64,000 bases of DNA from JABWCQ01 sp964587105 (GTDB lineage: Bacteria; Electryoneota; RPQS01), in assembly GCA_964587105.1 (NCBI GenBank), contig CAZPKG010000002.1:62001-126000 (forward strand). Reading direction: 5' to 3'. Shown here piece by piece: positions 50,793 through 59,759 of the stretch (position 1 is the stretch's first letter; each line of letters starts with the position of its first letter). Under the pieces are notes generated by a model that was given only the letters and a program-made list of their open reading frames with translations, was not told where the DNA came from and searched no databases. Both the position numbers and the translations under genes were made by a program.

Positions 50793-50915
50793 CGCCATCC
50801 GCCGGGGCATGCGATTCCAAAATCCGTAGCTAAAAAACCATTCTTTCAAATATTCCGACTTCTCGCTCCAATTATTCGTCCTGCTCTTGCGCCTGCACGG
50901 CTGAATGTTTCACAT
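50763..50915 (-). ncRNA. Candidate small RNA (~150 nt)
   Basis: A promoter (minus strand, 50922-50950) and a terminator (50763-50792) bracket ~150 bases with no credible gene. The last part is the hairpin AAACCCTCGA-GAAA-TCGAGGGTTT. A 13-codon frame (GTG start, ending QAQEQDE) lies near the 5' end but has no good ribosome binding site. Confidence 0.4.
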
Positions 50916-50921
50916 GGTCGT

Positions 50922-50950
50922 AATATCGCAACCAGCTAATCAGGAGTCAA
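50922..50950 (-). promoter_or_regulatory. Sigma70-like promoter of the candidate small RNA
   Basis: Minus strand TTGACT, 17 bp, GATATT, about 130 bases upstream of the orphan terminator. Confidence 0.45.
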
Positions 50951-51153
50951 GGCTTTAACACTTCAAAAAATAAAAATGTTAGAGAAATGACCCTCCCGTA
51001 AAAGTCTTGAAATTCAGCAGATGAACCCAGAAGAAACAATTCTTGCACGATTCTCATGCCTCTCGGGTAATGAATACTGCGCAGTTTGAGCAATCTAACT
51101 TAAACATAAACAGTGGAGTGGGGTCAAGTCAGAAGAAAATCTCATTCCCCCCC

Positions 51154-51182
51154 TTGCAACTCTGCCACAAACGGCTTAGAAT
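51154..51182 (+). promoter_or_regulatory. Sigma70-like promoter of the secreted PepF gene
   Basis: TTGCAA, 17 bp, TAGAAT; predicted start near 51189, leader ~60 nt. It excludes use of the in-frame ATG at 51192. Confidence 0.6.
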
Positions 51183-51248
51183 GCAGTCTTTATGAGAGAG
51201 ACGAAGTCTTATTATTCTAACACATTTCCCGCAAGGAGAAGGCAGCGC

Positions 51249-53192
51249 ATGAACCGTTGGACTGTACGGATGACCGGGGTAATGATCGCTTTGATGGCTT
51301 GGGCATGGGTCGCTCAGGCCGAGACAATGGAGCGTTCGCAGGTTGAGACCAAGTATAAATGGGACTTGACGGCGATGTATCCGAGCAATGAGGCGTGGGA
51401 CGCAGACTACAAGTGGATCGAGAGCAAGATTCCGGAACTTGAAGCATTCAAGGGCAAAATCGGCAAGTCCGGCAAGGACCTGAAGGCCTATATGGACCTT
51501 GTGGTGGAAGTCGGCGGGCACAATGAGAATTTGTACACCTATGCCAACATGTCTCAACATTTGGACACGCGCGACCAGGTTTACATCGGTTTGCGTGACC
51601 GTGCGGACGTTATTGGCTCCAAGCTCTCGTCTGCATTGTCATGGTTTTCGACTGAGCTAACGGCCATTCCGCAGGCGACGTTGGACAAGTGGTACAAGGA
51701 CGTCAAGGGATTGGATTTGTACAAGCAGTACTTCGCCAATGAAATGCGCCAGAAAAAGTATGTGCTTTCGTCGGATGAAGAGAAGATTCTGTCGATGTCC
51801 AACGAGATCGTGACGCAATCCGAATCCGCCGCCGAAGCGCTGCGCAACTCGGACATTCAGTTTCCCGAAATCAAGGGGCCGGACGGCAAGATGGTTCGAT
51901 TGACGGAAGGAACTTATCGTGCGCTGCTCGAAACCACGAACCCGAAAGTTCGCCGCGAAGCCGCAATTGCGCTCCACGATGAATATGCGAAATACAAAAA
52001 CACCTTTGCCAGCTTGATGGGCTCGAACGTCGCCGCCGAGGTTTTTCAGGCGCGCGCGCGCGGCTACAATTCGGCTTTGCATATGGCCGTTGACAACGAC
52101 AATGTTGACACGACGGTTTACTTGAATTTGATTTCGACGGTCAAGGCTAATCTTGCGCCGCTGCATAAGTACTCGAAACTGCGTCGTGAAGCGCTGGGGT
52201 TGGACGAGCTTCACATGTATGACTTCAGCGCACCGATTGCCGGCGAGGCTCCGGAATGGCCATACGAAGACGGAGTTGCAACAATCAAGACGGCCTTGCA
52301 GCCACTCGGTAAGGAATATGGCGACGCGCTGGCATATGCCTATGATAATCGCTGGGTGGACGTCTATGAAACCACGGCCAAGCGCAGCGGCGCATACTCA
52401 TGGGGCAGCTACAAGAGCCATCCGTACATGCTCTTGAACTATCATAGTACGCTCGACGACGTGTTTACGAACGCGCACGAAATCGGCCATACGATGCACA
52501 CTTGGTACACCTATAAGTACCAGCCGCAAATCTACGCCGAGTACGCGATTTTCGTGGCCGAAGTGGCTTCGACGTTCAACGAAGCGCTGTTGATGGATCA
52601 TTTGCTTGCCACGGAAACCGACCCGCAGAAGCGCTTGGTGTATATCAATCAATACATCGACAACATTCAAGGCACGATCATTCGTCAGACTCTGTTTGCC
52701 GAATTTGAGCTTGAAATGCACCGCATGTACGAAGCCGGCGAGCCGTTGACGGCGGAATCGTTGTCGGCCTTGTACAAGAGGATTTTGACCGAGTATTACG
52801 CGCCGGAAGTGACGATTGACGACCAGTATGCCTATACGTGGATGCGCATTCCGCACTTCTACTCGAATTTCTATGTCTATAAGTATGCGACCTCGATGGC
52901 CGCAGCGTTGGCATTGTCGGACAGAGTCGAAAAGGGCGGCGAGCAGGAACTAAAAGACTATCTTGGTTTCTTGAGCGGCGGTTCCTCGAAGTATCCGCTT
53001 GATTTGCTTAAGGGCGCGGGCGTGGATATGTCCACTCCGGCTCCGATTGAAGCGGCGATGAAGAAGTTCGGCGAATTGGTGGACGAACTCGAAGTGCTGC
53101 TGGCCGAAAACGCGAAAGCCGACGGCAAAGGCCCGAAGGCTAACGACGCGGAAGGCAAGAAAACGAAGAGCAAAAAGAAATCAGATCTGTAA
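51249..53192 (+). CDS. pepF: Secreted oligoendopeptidase F (M3B metallopeptidase)
   Basis: About 647 residues. AAGGAGA and ATG 51249 give a signal peptide MNRWTVRMTGVMIALMAWAWVAQA, unusual because most PepF are cytoplasmic. The zinc site is HEIGH (410-414), with the third ligand probably in YAIFVAEVASTFNEALL (Glu). An N-terminal helical half (YKWDLTAMYPSNEAWDADYK, YANMSQHLDTRD) and the catalytic half follow the oligopeptidase F plan. It cleaves oligopeptides, here in the periplasm or outside. The C-terminal tail is Lys-rich (KGPKANDAEGKKTKSKKKSDL). Own promoter and terminator. Confidence 0.92.
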   Translation: MNRWTVRMTGVMIALMAWAWVAQAETMERSQVETKYKWDLTAMYPSNEAWDADYKWIESKIPELEAFKGKIGKSGKDLKAYMDLVVEVGGHNENLYTYANMSQHLDTRDQVYIGLRDRADVIGSKLSSALSWFSTELTAIPQATLDKWYKDVKGLDLYKQYFANEMRQKKYVLSSDEEKILSMSNEIVTQSESAAEALRNSDIQFPEIKGPDGKMVRLTEGTYRALLETTNPKVRREAAIALHDEYAKYKNTFASLMGSNVAAEVFQARARGYNSALHMAVDNDNVDTTVYLNLISTVKANLAPLHKYSKLRREALGLDELHMYDFSAPIAGEAPEWPYEDGVATIKTALQPLGKEYGDALAYAYDNRWVDVYETTAKRSGAYSWGSYKSHPYMLLNYHSTLDDVFTNAHEIGHTMHTWYTYKYQPQIYAEYAIFVAEVASTFNEALLMDHLLATETDPQKRLVYINQYIDNIQGTIIRQTLFAEFELEMHRMYEAGEPLTAESLSALYKRILTEYYAPEVTIDDQYAYTWMRIPHFYSNFYVYKYATSMAAALALSDRVEKGGEQELKDYLGFLSGGSSKYPLDLLKGAGVDMSTPAPIEAAMKKFGELVDELEVLLAENAKADGKGPKANDAEGKKTKSKKKSDL

Positions 53193-53210
53193 ACAGATTT
53201 GTACAAAGAC

Positions 53211-53242
53211 AAAAGCCCTCGGCGTTTGTCGAGGGCTTTTTG
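53211..53242. terminator. Bidirectional terminator between pepF and the pyrD operon
   Basis: AAAAGCCCTCG-GCGTTTG-TCGAGGGCTTTTTG. Confidence 0.85.
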
Positions 53243-53259
53243 TTTCTGTCTGTTAGATT

Positions 53260-53805
53260 TTACTTGGGCGGGTCCAAGACCCCAACGACTTCAAGAAAAT
53301 CGGTGTCATGCCATAGCGTAGTCCAGCAGTCTTCGTGACGGACGGCGCGTGCATAACCGGAGTCGAGCGCGATGACCGTGCGAAGTTGACGCAAGGCTTG
53401 CTCTTTTTTCCCAGCTTTGGCTAACATGCAGCCGCAGTGCCAGATCGCTTGACGGTTTGTCGAGTCGTACTTCTCGGCGTTCCTGTAGGCAACTTCCGCT
53501 TCGTCGTCGCGCTTGAGATTATCGAGCATGAGTGCGAGGCCGTGCCATGCCTGCGAATTTTGGGGATTGTATTTCAGCGAGGAATCGAACAGCACCAGAC
53601 CGGAGTCATAATCTTCATAGGAGTATTGATCCCAGCCGAGTTCTTCAAAATCATCGGAGAGAAACAGTGAATCATCTTTCGAAGTGACGGGAGCGGTTTG
53701 CACTCCCGGTTGCGAGTGGTCGGCTGTTCGGCACGAGCAGCAAGAAAACGCGGCGGCTATTGCAATCCAAATTATGCGGCTACCCCAAGAGCTTTTTGAC
53801 GACAC
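53260..53805 (-). CDS. TPR-containing putative lipoprotein
   Basis: About 181 residues from GTG 53805, which has GAGG six bases upstream and overlaps the pyrD 3' end by 26 bases. The N-terminus SRIIWIAIAAAFSCCSCRTADH is a lipoprotein-type or secretory signal with a cluster of Cys. Residues ~75-160 carry TPR-like helices (DSGLVLFDSSLKYNPQNSQAWHGLALMLDNLKRDDEAEVAYRNAEKYDSTNRQAIWHCGCMLAKAGKKEQALRQLRTVIALDSGYARAV). Probably a periplasmic scaffold. The longer frame, starting within pyrD, is not needed. Last gene of the tam operon. Confidence 0.72.
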   Translation of the reverse strand: MSSKSSWGSRIIWIAIAAAFSCCSCRTADHSQPGVQTAPVTSKDDSLFLSDDFEELGWDQYSYEDYDSGLVLFDSSLKYNPQNSQAWHGLALMLDNLKRDDEAEVAYRNAEKYDSTNRQAIWHCGCMLAKAGKKEQALRQLRTVIALDSGYARAVRHEDCWTTLWHDTDFLEVVGVLDPPK

Positions 53806-54781
53806 GTGGGCCTCGATAGATAAACGACGTGTAAATTTGGACCAAATTTGCACCTGCGGCAAGAGCAAAACGGACGCGCTCGGGCGTATCAATTCCTCCG
53901 ACGGCGATGACGGTTGCATCAGACGGCAACTCGTGGCGGACGATGTTGACGCACTCGATCATGCGCGGAAAAATCGGCGAACCGGATAGTCCGCCACGAT
54001 CCAACGAAGCGGCGCGGGAGACTTGTTCCCGGCGAATGGAGGTGTTGGCGCAAACCATTCCAGCCAAACCTAATTCTCGCACGACTGAAGCTGCCGTTAC
54101 GAGGTCTTCGTCGGCCAAGTCCGGCGCAACTTTGAGCAGAAGTGGTTTAAGTCCTTTCGTGATCTCCAACAAAGGAGATAGCAATGCGCGTAAGGAGTCT
54201 GCCTGCTGAAGTGCGCGCAAACCGGGAGTGTTTGGCGAAGAGACATTTACGACAAAATAGTCACCGAACTCTAACAACTCGCGGAGCACGGCTTGATAGT
54301 CGTCACCCGCATTCTCGAGCGGCGTGGTCGCATTCTTTCCGATATTAATACCAACGGGGCGTGCCAGCAGTTCCCGCTCACGCAAAGAAATCAGACGTTT
54401 CTTGACCGCCGTCATGCCTTCGCCGGGGAAGCCCATTGCATTGACGAGCGCGTGTGCTTCAGGGAAGCGCCACATGCGCGGCTTGGGATTGCCGGGCTGC
54501 GGACGGGGCGTGACCGTGCCGATCTCGACCGAGGAAAAGTTCAGCGCAAAGAGTGCAGGCAAGACGCGCGCATCTTTATCGAAACCGGCAGCAATCCCGA
54601 GCGGATGCTCGAACGTTAAGCCCATCGTGTGAATTTGCGCGGAAGAACTTTTTCCGGCAACGCGCGCAATCAGATTGCGGCCGCTTGCGGTGTCGCCGAA
54701 AATCTCAAGCCAACCGAGTACGCGCTCGTGCGCCTTTTCAGGATCGGCGGAAAACAACAGCGGTCTGAGCAGTTCATACAT
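53780..54781 (-). CDS. pyrD: Dihydroorotate dehydrogenase, class 2 (quinone)
   Basis: A 333-residue flavoenzyme of pyrimidine synthesis that oxidises dihydroorotate with a quinone. The N-terminal membrane-associating helix region (MYELLRPLLFSADPEKAHERVLGWLEIFG) is typical of class 2. FMN-barrel motifs: PLGIAAGFDKDARVLPAL, EIGTVTPRPQPGNPKPRMWRFPE, FVVNVSSPNTPGLRALQ (with the catalytic Ser), VIAVGGIDTPERVRFALAAGANLVQIYTSFIYRGP. It sits four bases after an Omp85-family gene, an unusual place for pyrD, so it is probably co-transcribed with outer-membrane assembly genes. Confidence 0.95.
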   Translation of the reverse strand: MYELLRPLLFSADPEKAHERVLGWLEIFGDTASGRNLIARVAGKSSSAQIHTMGLTFEHPLGIAAGFDKDARVLPALFALNFSSVEIGTVTPRPQPGNPKPRMWRFPEAHALVNAMGFPGEGMTAVKKRLISLRERELLARPVGINIGKNATTPLENAGDDYQAVLRELLEFGDYFVVNVSSPNTPGLRALQQADSLRALLSPLLEITKGLKPLLLKVAPDLADEDLVTAASVVRELGLAGMVCANTSIRREQVSRAASLDRGGLSGSPIFPRMIECVNIVRHELPSDATVIAVGGIDTPERVRFALAAGANLVQIYTSFIYRGPRVVKKLLG

Positions 54782-54785
54782 TGGA

Positions 54786-56057
54786 TTAGAACCTCAAGCC
54801 GGTTGAGAATACAAAATCGAACTCGTCATCGCGGTTTCGCGCGGCGCTGATTTCGAAGATTTGCACATAGGGAAAACGAATATGCAGTGCGGCGCCGTAA
54901 GCATAGACGTCAGTGCGCAAGCCATCAAGCTGCGTTTGCGCGCGCTCAAAAAAGACCGATCCGCCGAGCCAGAACGGAATATCGTCTCCATATCGTCCGA
55001 CGAACGGGACGTCGTAAGTAATCTCGCGCGTTAGTGGGAAACGCAGCTCGGCCTCACCGCCCAAATAGGTTGCGGCCTCGGTTTGCACGCTTGAATAGCC
55101 GCGAAATTTGTCCGAGAATCCGAAGTAGTAACGCGCCCACGCCGGAGTCGATGATTGCGCGGTGCCGCCGTACATGCGTGCCGCGAGTGTGAGGGGACGA
55201 GTGGATTTTGCAAACGGAAGATAGGCCGCGAAAACGGCGCGCGAGCGCACAAATCCGACAGTACCAAACGCGCTTTCGATATCACCGCGCGCGAAGACAC
55301 CGTTGGTAGGATACCACTCCAAATTGCGGCGGTCGAGAATGATGTACGGCGCAATCCAACCGGTTTCAAAATTTGTTCCGGAGGCGGGAAACTCATCACT
55401 TTCTTTGACGCGATCGTATTTCAACAGGACACCGACGCGGGAGGGTGCGCCGCGTTTGGTCGCGATTTCAAAATATGCGCGGTCATTTCTGAGTCTGCGG
55501 GAGAAACCGAGCACCGAGGCGTGCCGGTCGGAGACGCGCATAGAACGCACGCCAAAACTAAGCGCAACCGGTTTGCGCGCCGAGAGCCAGCGCGTGCGGT
55601 ATTCGATGCTGATGCCGGAGCGCGCACCAAATTCACCGAGTACGCCGACCATCGCTCCCGATCCGCGATGATTGATATCGGCGCCGCCGGCGGTGAAGAC
55701 GACAATGTCCATGATTCGGTCAGGTTCTTTAAGAGCGTCGTTCAGCGAACCTTCGACGGCATCGGCGCCGAAAACCGGAATGAAGCGGAATTGTTCTGAG
55801 ACTTGCACGGTCACAACGCCTTCATCATCGTAGTCAACGCGCGCATTATTGAAAATTCCGAGCGACAATAGACGCAGGCGCGCGGCCTCAAGATCATCCG
55901 TGGTGATGCTGTCTTCAACATCGAACCTGAGTTCGCGTTCGATGACCCACGGCCGGGTGATTTGATTGCCGACCAAAACAATTTCAGAAACCTGAAATGG
56001 AGTCGATGTTGCGGCAAGGAGCGGCGAACAGAGGAGCATGACAAGGATGATCAGCAT
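54786..56057 (-). CDS. Omp85/BamA-superfamily outer-membrane protein with one POTRA domain
   Basis: A 423-residue protein. Signal peptide MLIILVMLLCSPLLAA, then one POTRA-like domain (FQVSEIVLVGNQITRPWVIERELRFDVEDSITTDDLEAARLRLLSLGIFNNARVDYDDEGVVTVQV). A ~300-residue beta-barrel follows (GISIEYRTRWLS ... RNLEWYPTNGVFARGDIESAF ... YYFGFSDKFRGYSSVQ ... FDFVFSTGLRF) with FRGYSS in place of the L6 RGF/Y motif and a terminal F. It directly follows tamB (next base after its stop), so three genes of outer-membrane assembly are linked. It may be a second TamA-like or a specialised exporter. Confidence 0.85.
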   Translation of the reverse strand: MLIILVMLLCSPLLAATSTPFQVSEIVLVGNQITRPWVIERELRFDVEDSITTDDLEAARLRLLSLGIFNNARVDYDDEGVVTVQVSEQFRFIPVFGADAVEGSLNDALKEPDRIMDIVVFTAGGADINHRGSGAMVGVLGEFGARSGISIEYRTRWLSARKPVALSFGVRSMRVSDRHASVLGFSRRLRNDRAYFEIATKRGAPSRVGVLLKYDRVKESDEFPASGTNFETGWIAPYIILDRRNLEWYPTNGVFARGDIESAFGTVGFVRSRAVFAAYLPFAKSTRPLTLAARMYGGTAQSSTPAWARYYFGFSDKFRGYSSVQTEAATYLGGEAELRFPLTREITYDVPFVGRYGDDIPFWLGGSVFFERAQTQLDGLRTDVYAYGAALHIRFPYVQIFEISAARNRDDEFDFVFSTGLRF

Positions 56058-59000
56058 TTAGCGCCACTCAAATTGTAGATAGACCGTGAATGAACTACTG
56101 GACGTGCTTTGCGCTTTTGACTCCTGCTCGGCTGTGATTTTCATCCAATCGAGGAGCCTATAGTCAATCGAAACTTTTTGTCCGGCGCGCGGGTCTTCGA
56201 TGGATTGGAACACGCGGATAAACAATCGGTCGGTAACGTAGGTGCCAAGCTCAAGTTGGCCGGATGAGAGATCATTTAAGCCGCCGGGGCCGGGCCGGAA
56301 TTCAAACACGTCGAGACCTGACGCTTTGGAAACAATGTCAGAGACTTGCCCGCTGGCCGCATCCACGACAGATTGTTCAGCGTTGAAACCGCTGCCGCCT
56401 TCTGAACCGAGATTTGCAAACGGCAATAGTCGTTGGATGGCTTCATCTTCGGACATTGCTGCGCCGTCGTCCCATTTGCCGCTGAAAGTCGCCAGTGAGC
56501 GATCGGGTGTGCCCGTGAGTTTAACTGTTACCGTGTAGCTGCGCTCTTTCTCGTTGCCTTTGTAATCGGCGGAGATATTGAGTTCGGGGCTTGTTGCCGG
56601 GCCGTCAAAACGGAAGGACGAGTTTTCGGTGATGCGCAATTCTTGGCCGTAAAATTTTACGGTTCCACTACGAATGGCGATTTCGCCGTTTGCCAGCGCT
56701 TCTTCGTAGTGGTCTTTTTCGAGCCGCAACTCGCCGAAAAGTTCCGTGTTCAGACCTGCTCCGCGAATCCAGAAATTGCCCGGTAAATTCAAATCGAGCG
56801 CGAGCGACATGGATTCGTAGAGTGCATTGGGATTGAATCCTGTTTCAAGCGAATCTCCGCGCATCACAGCGAGCACGCTGTCCATGTTAATCGGCGCGAC
56901 CGACTTGGAGGCGGATTGCGTCAAGCGAAACATGCCTTCTTCAACAGTGATGTTTCCGGTCGCATTCAAGGAATCAAACGGGCCGACGAGCGCGATGTCG
57001 CCGCTCACGCGCGCTTTTTGTATTCGCGACGAGACTGCTTCAAAGTGATCGAGATTCACTTTCAGATCAAGCTCTTCGGGCCACGGCACGCCGAGCCGCG
57101 CGAAGCCCGTTCCCGTCAAGGTTCCGCGGCTCGTCGCGCGAAATGTATTTACAATCAGCGAATCGCGATTGAGATTTGCGTCGAGCACAATCCACTTATA
57201 GGCAATGCCGTAGCGCGGGTCGCGATAGAAACCATCAGCAAGATGAACATCACCATCCCAATTCGGCTCGAGAGCGCTACCCTTTAGATTCAAATCGGCG
57301 GAAAGATAACCGTCAAGAATTGTTCCGGCCGCCATCCACGGCGTCAAGCGATCAAGCGGCAAAGAGTCCACGCGCATTGTACCTGATAACTGCTCACCCT
57401 CGGGAATGCTCAAACCGTTCTGCATGGAAAATGACGCGGGCAACGAAGCGGAAGCAGCCAAGGCTGTATCGCCCGACCAAAGATAGATCACATTAGCTTC
57501 AAGCATTCCGCTATTACCGAGAGAAGCATTCAGTGTAATCAAATCCGCTAACGGCGCTTTTTGATAGGTTACGTCACGAACGGACAGCTCCATATTTCCA
57601 GAGACCGCCTGATCTGTACCACTGACTTGCAAGCGCACGTTGAGATCGCCGTCGGGGATTTCTTCACGGAGTATCGGCGACAACGCGCCAGTCCGCAATC
57701 CTGAAAATTCGACGACGAGGTCTTGTGTTCCGGGATTCTCAAGATAACCCGTCGAGCGCAGCACGCCGTAATCCGAGCGCATGACTAAGGCTTCGATCTC
57801 GTAATGCAAGCTGTCAAATGAAACAATGACAGGAAAATCGTTTTTCCACGACGTGCCGTAAAGATTCAGCCCAAGGTTGTCCAACTCGATGGAATACGGT
57901 TGTCGCGAAAAATCGGCGGCTCCATTTGCGGACACTTGCAACGTATCACCGCGAACGGCGAGCGAACAGGTGAAACTTGGGGACAACCACGCGCCGCTCA
58001 ACGTGACGACTACGGGGGTGATTGTTTCTTCGGCAACATTGATTGAATCGCAATTCAGAGAAGCTGAGATTGTCTCAGCGCTTGTCGAAAGGTTGTGCAG
58101 ATCAACCGAAACGTTGTGCGACATGATTTCGCCGAATGAAAGCTCCGAACTTGCAAGTTTTCCGGTGAGGGTAAGGTCGGCGAGTGAGTCGTCGGCGATG
58201 GCGATTTGAGCGGCGCAAATTATTTTCAAGTCGCCGGACAGTGAATCTACTTGCGGGAAATACGGCGCCAATAGATTGCGGAATTCTTTTATTTCGGGGA
58301 ATGTGGCGGAAAATTCAGAGGCGATGCTATTGGTGTAATCTCCGCGCGCGAAGACCAAAGCCGAGGCACTGCCAAGCTGCATCCGTGTGGAGTCAAGAAC
58401 GAAGTTCGTGCCGTTCACGGTGGCATGAAACGCCAGACTGTCGAGTTCATATTTCCCGAACGACAGCGCCTTTAGCTGCAAGGCGGCGTCAATGTCCAAC
58501 TCTTGATTCGGAAAATTGTCGAGCGTAAACTCGGCAAGGCCGGATAAGTTTGAGAGCGAATCGGGAATGGCCGGAACAAATTTGTGCAGGTTGGCATCGG
58601 AAAGCACCGCTCGTCCGTACAGCGAAACGGAATCAGGGTTCAGTCCGTCGGCACGTAAGCGCACGTTGAACGAACCTGCGTTCGTGCGAATCTCTCCCGC
58701 GAGTCCGGCGCCATTGACAAAGAGTTCAGTTTCCACGTCTGCGGCAATCGTTACGTCGCCATAGAACGAACTGTCCAACTCAACACGGCCTGCCCAATCG
58801 TGCGTCCAAGAAGAATCTCGGCTCTTGGTTAGCGCAGCGCGGCCGTTGAGTTCATGTGCAACGGAATCGCCGATCCAGTTTGACAAATCAAGTTTCTCGA
58901 AAGCCGCGCCGAGCGAGACACGGGGTTCTGTTTTGTAATCCTCGATCTCGACGTCACCTTTGACATGCCCGATCTTGGTAAGAGTAATGTCAAATTGCGA

Positions 59001-59759
59001 TGTGAGGTCATGAGACAAAACATCGGACTTGGCCGAGAGTCTGACCTCGCCCAAGTCCGGCAGTCCGGGCGCCCATGTCTGCTGAATATATTGCGATGAG
59101 CCATCAAAGAGAACTTCACCGGCAAACAACGAATCGGAATAGGGCCGCACGACGCCGTTGCTTGAAAGAGAAAAGCTGCTCGCTTGGTTCAATTTGATCG
59201 CGTAGGTGATAACGGAGTCAGTAATGAAAACATCGCCGGAAAGTTCGTGATTGACGAATACTTGCTGAAACGACGAGTCAATGCGAACAGCGAGGGTGTC
59301 AATGTCAAGTGACAATCTATCTAATCGAATCCAGAGTGGCGCCTTCGTCGTGTCGGAATTTGTGGCCGGCGCAGTGTGAAATGTCTCGGACAGATTATTC
59401 CCGGTCGAGTCCATCGTGAAGACGCCGCTCATACCGTCAAGTGTGGCCTTCAGAATATGAACTCGACCGCGCACAAGGTCCCACGGTGCGATCCACGCAT
59501 TGACTTTGTCGGCGTGAATGACGATGTCTCCGCTCGGGTCGCGCAGGATGAAGTTGTTCACATTGACCGTGCCGTGCAGTTTCAATGAGATGTGATCCAC
59601 TTCAATACTTCCGGCAATCATTCGATTGACAATCTTAAGCGCACGCTGAGCGACGTACTGCTGAACGGGTTCCTGTTGAATCAAGAAAAATGCACCTGCC
59701 GCCATCGCGCAGATTAGCGCGACGGGCCAGAGCAAAAGTCTTGTCAACCACTTGAACAT
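56058..59759 (-). CDS. tamB: TamB-like translocation/assembly protein
   Basis: About 1233 residues, anchored by one N-terminal helix (MFKWLTRLLLWPVALICAMAAGAFFLIQ). An AsmA-like beginning (RALKIVNRMIAGSIEVDHISLKLHGTVNVNNFILRDPSGDIVIHADKVNAWIAPWDLVRGRVHI) is followed by hundreds of residues of beta-strand repeats and the conserved TamB/DUF490 C-terminus (GELRLEKDHYEEALANGEIAIRSGTVKFYGQELRITENSSFRFDGPATSPELNISADYKGN ... DVFEFRPGPGGLNDLSSGQLELGTYVTDRLFIRV). TamB bridges inner and outer membranes and is implicated in barrel assembly and phospholipid transport. ATG 59759 overlaps the tamA stop by one base (TGATG). Confidence 0.92.
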   Translation of the reverse strand: MFKWLTRLLLWPVALICAMAAGAFFLIQQEPVQQYVAQRALKIVNRMIAGSIEVDHISLKLHGTVNVNNFILRDPSGDIVIHADKVNAWIAPWDLVRGRVHILKATLDGMSGVFTMDSTGNNLSETFHTAPATNSDTTKAPLWIRLDRLSLDIDTLAVRIDSSFQQVFVNHELSGDVFITDSVITYAIKLNQASSFSLSSNGVVRPYSDSLFAGEVLFDGSSQYIQQTWAPGLPDLGEVRLSAKSDVLSHDLTSQFDITLTKIGHVKGDVEIEDYKTEPRVSLGAAFEKLDLSNWIGDSVAHELNGRAALTKSRDSSWTHDWAGRVELDSSFYGDVTIAADVETELFVNGAGLAGEIRTNAGSFNVRLRADGLNPDSVSLYGRAVLSDANLHKFVPAIPDSLSNLSGLAEFTLDNFPNQELDIDAALQLKALSFGKYELDSLAFHATVNGTNFVLDSTRMQLGSASALVFARGDYTNSIASEFSATFPEIKEFRNLLAPYFPQVDSLSGDLKIICAAQIAIADDSLADLTLTGKLASSELSFGEIMSHNVSVDLHNLSTSAETISASLNCDSINVAEETITPVVVTLSGAWLSPSFTCSLAVRGDTLQVSANGAADFSRQPYSIELDNLGLNLYGTSWKNDFPVIVSFDSLHYEIEALVMRSDYGVLRSTGYLENPGTQDLVVEFSGLRTGALSPILREEIPDGDLNVRLQVSGTDQAVSGNMELSVRDVTYQKAPLADLITLNASLGNSGMLEANVIYLWSGDTALAASASLPASFSMQNGLSIPEGEQLSGTMRVDSLPLDRLTPWMAAGTILDGYLSADLNLKGSALEPNWDGDVHLADGFYRDPRYGIAYKWIVLDANLNRDSLIVNTFRATSRGTLTGTGFARLGVPWPEELDLKVNLDHFEAVSSRIQKARVSGDIALVGPFDSLNATGNITVEEGMFRLTQSASKSVAPINMDSVLAVMRGDSLETGFNPNALYESMSLALDLNLPGNFWIRGAGLNTELFGELRLEKDHYEEALANGEIAIRSGTVKFYGQELRITENSSFRFDGPATSPELNISADYKGNEKERSYTVTVKLTGTPDRSLATFSGKWDDGAAMSEDEAIQRLLPFANLGSEGGSGFNAEQSVVDAASGQVSDIVSKASGLDVFEFRPGPGGLNDLSSGQLELGTYVTDRLFIRVFQSIEDPRAGQKVSIDYRLLDWMKITAEQESKAQSTSSSSFTVYLQFEWR

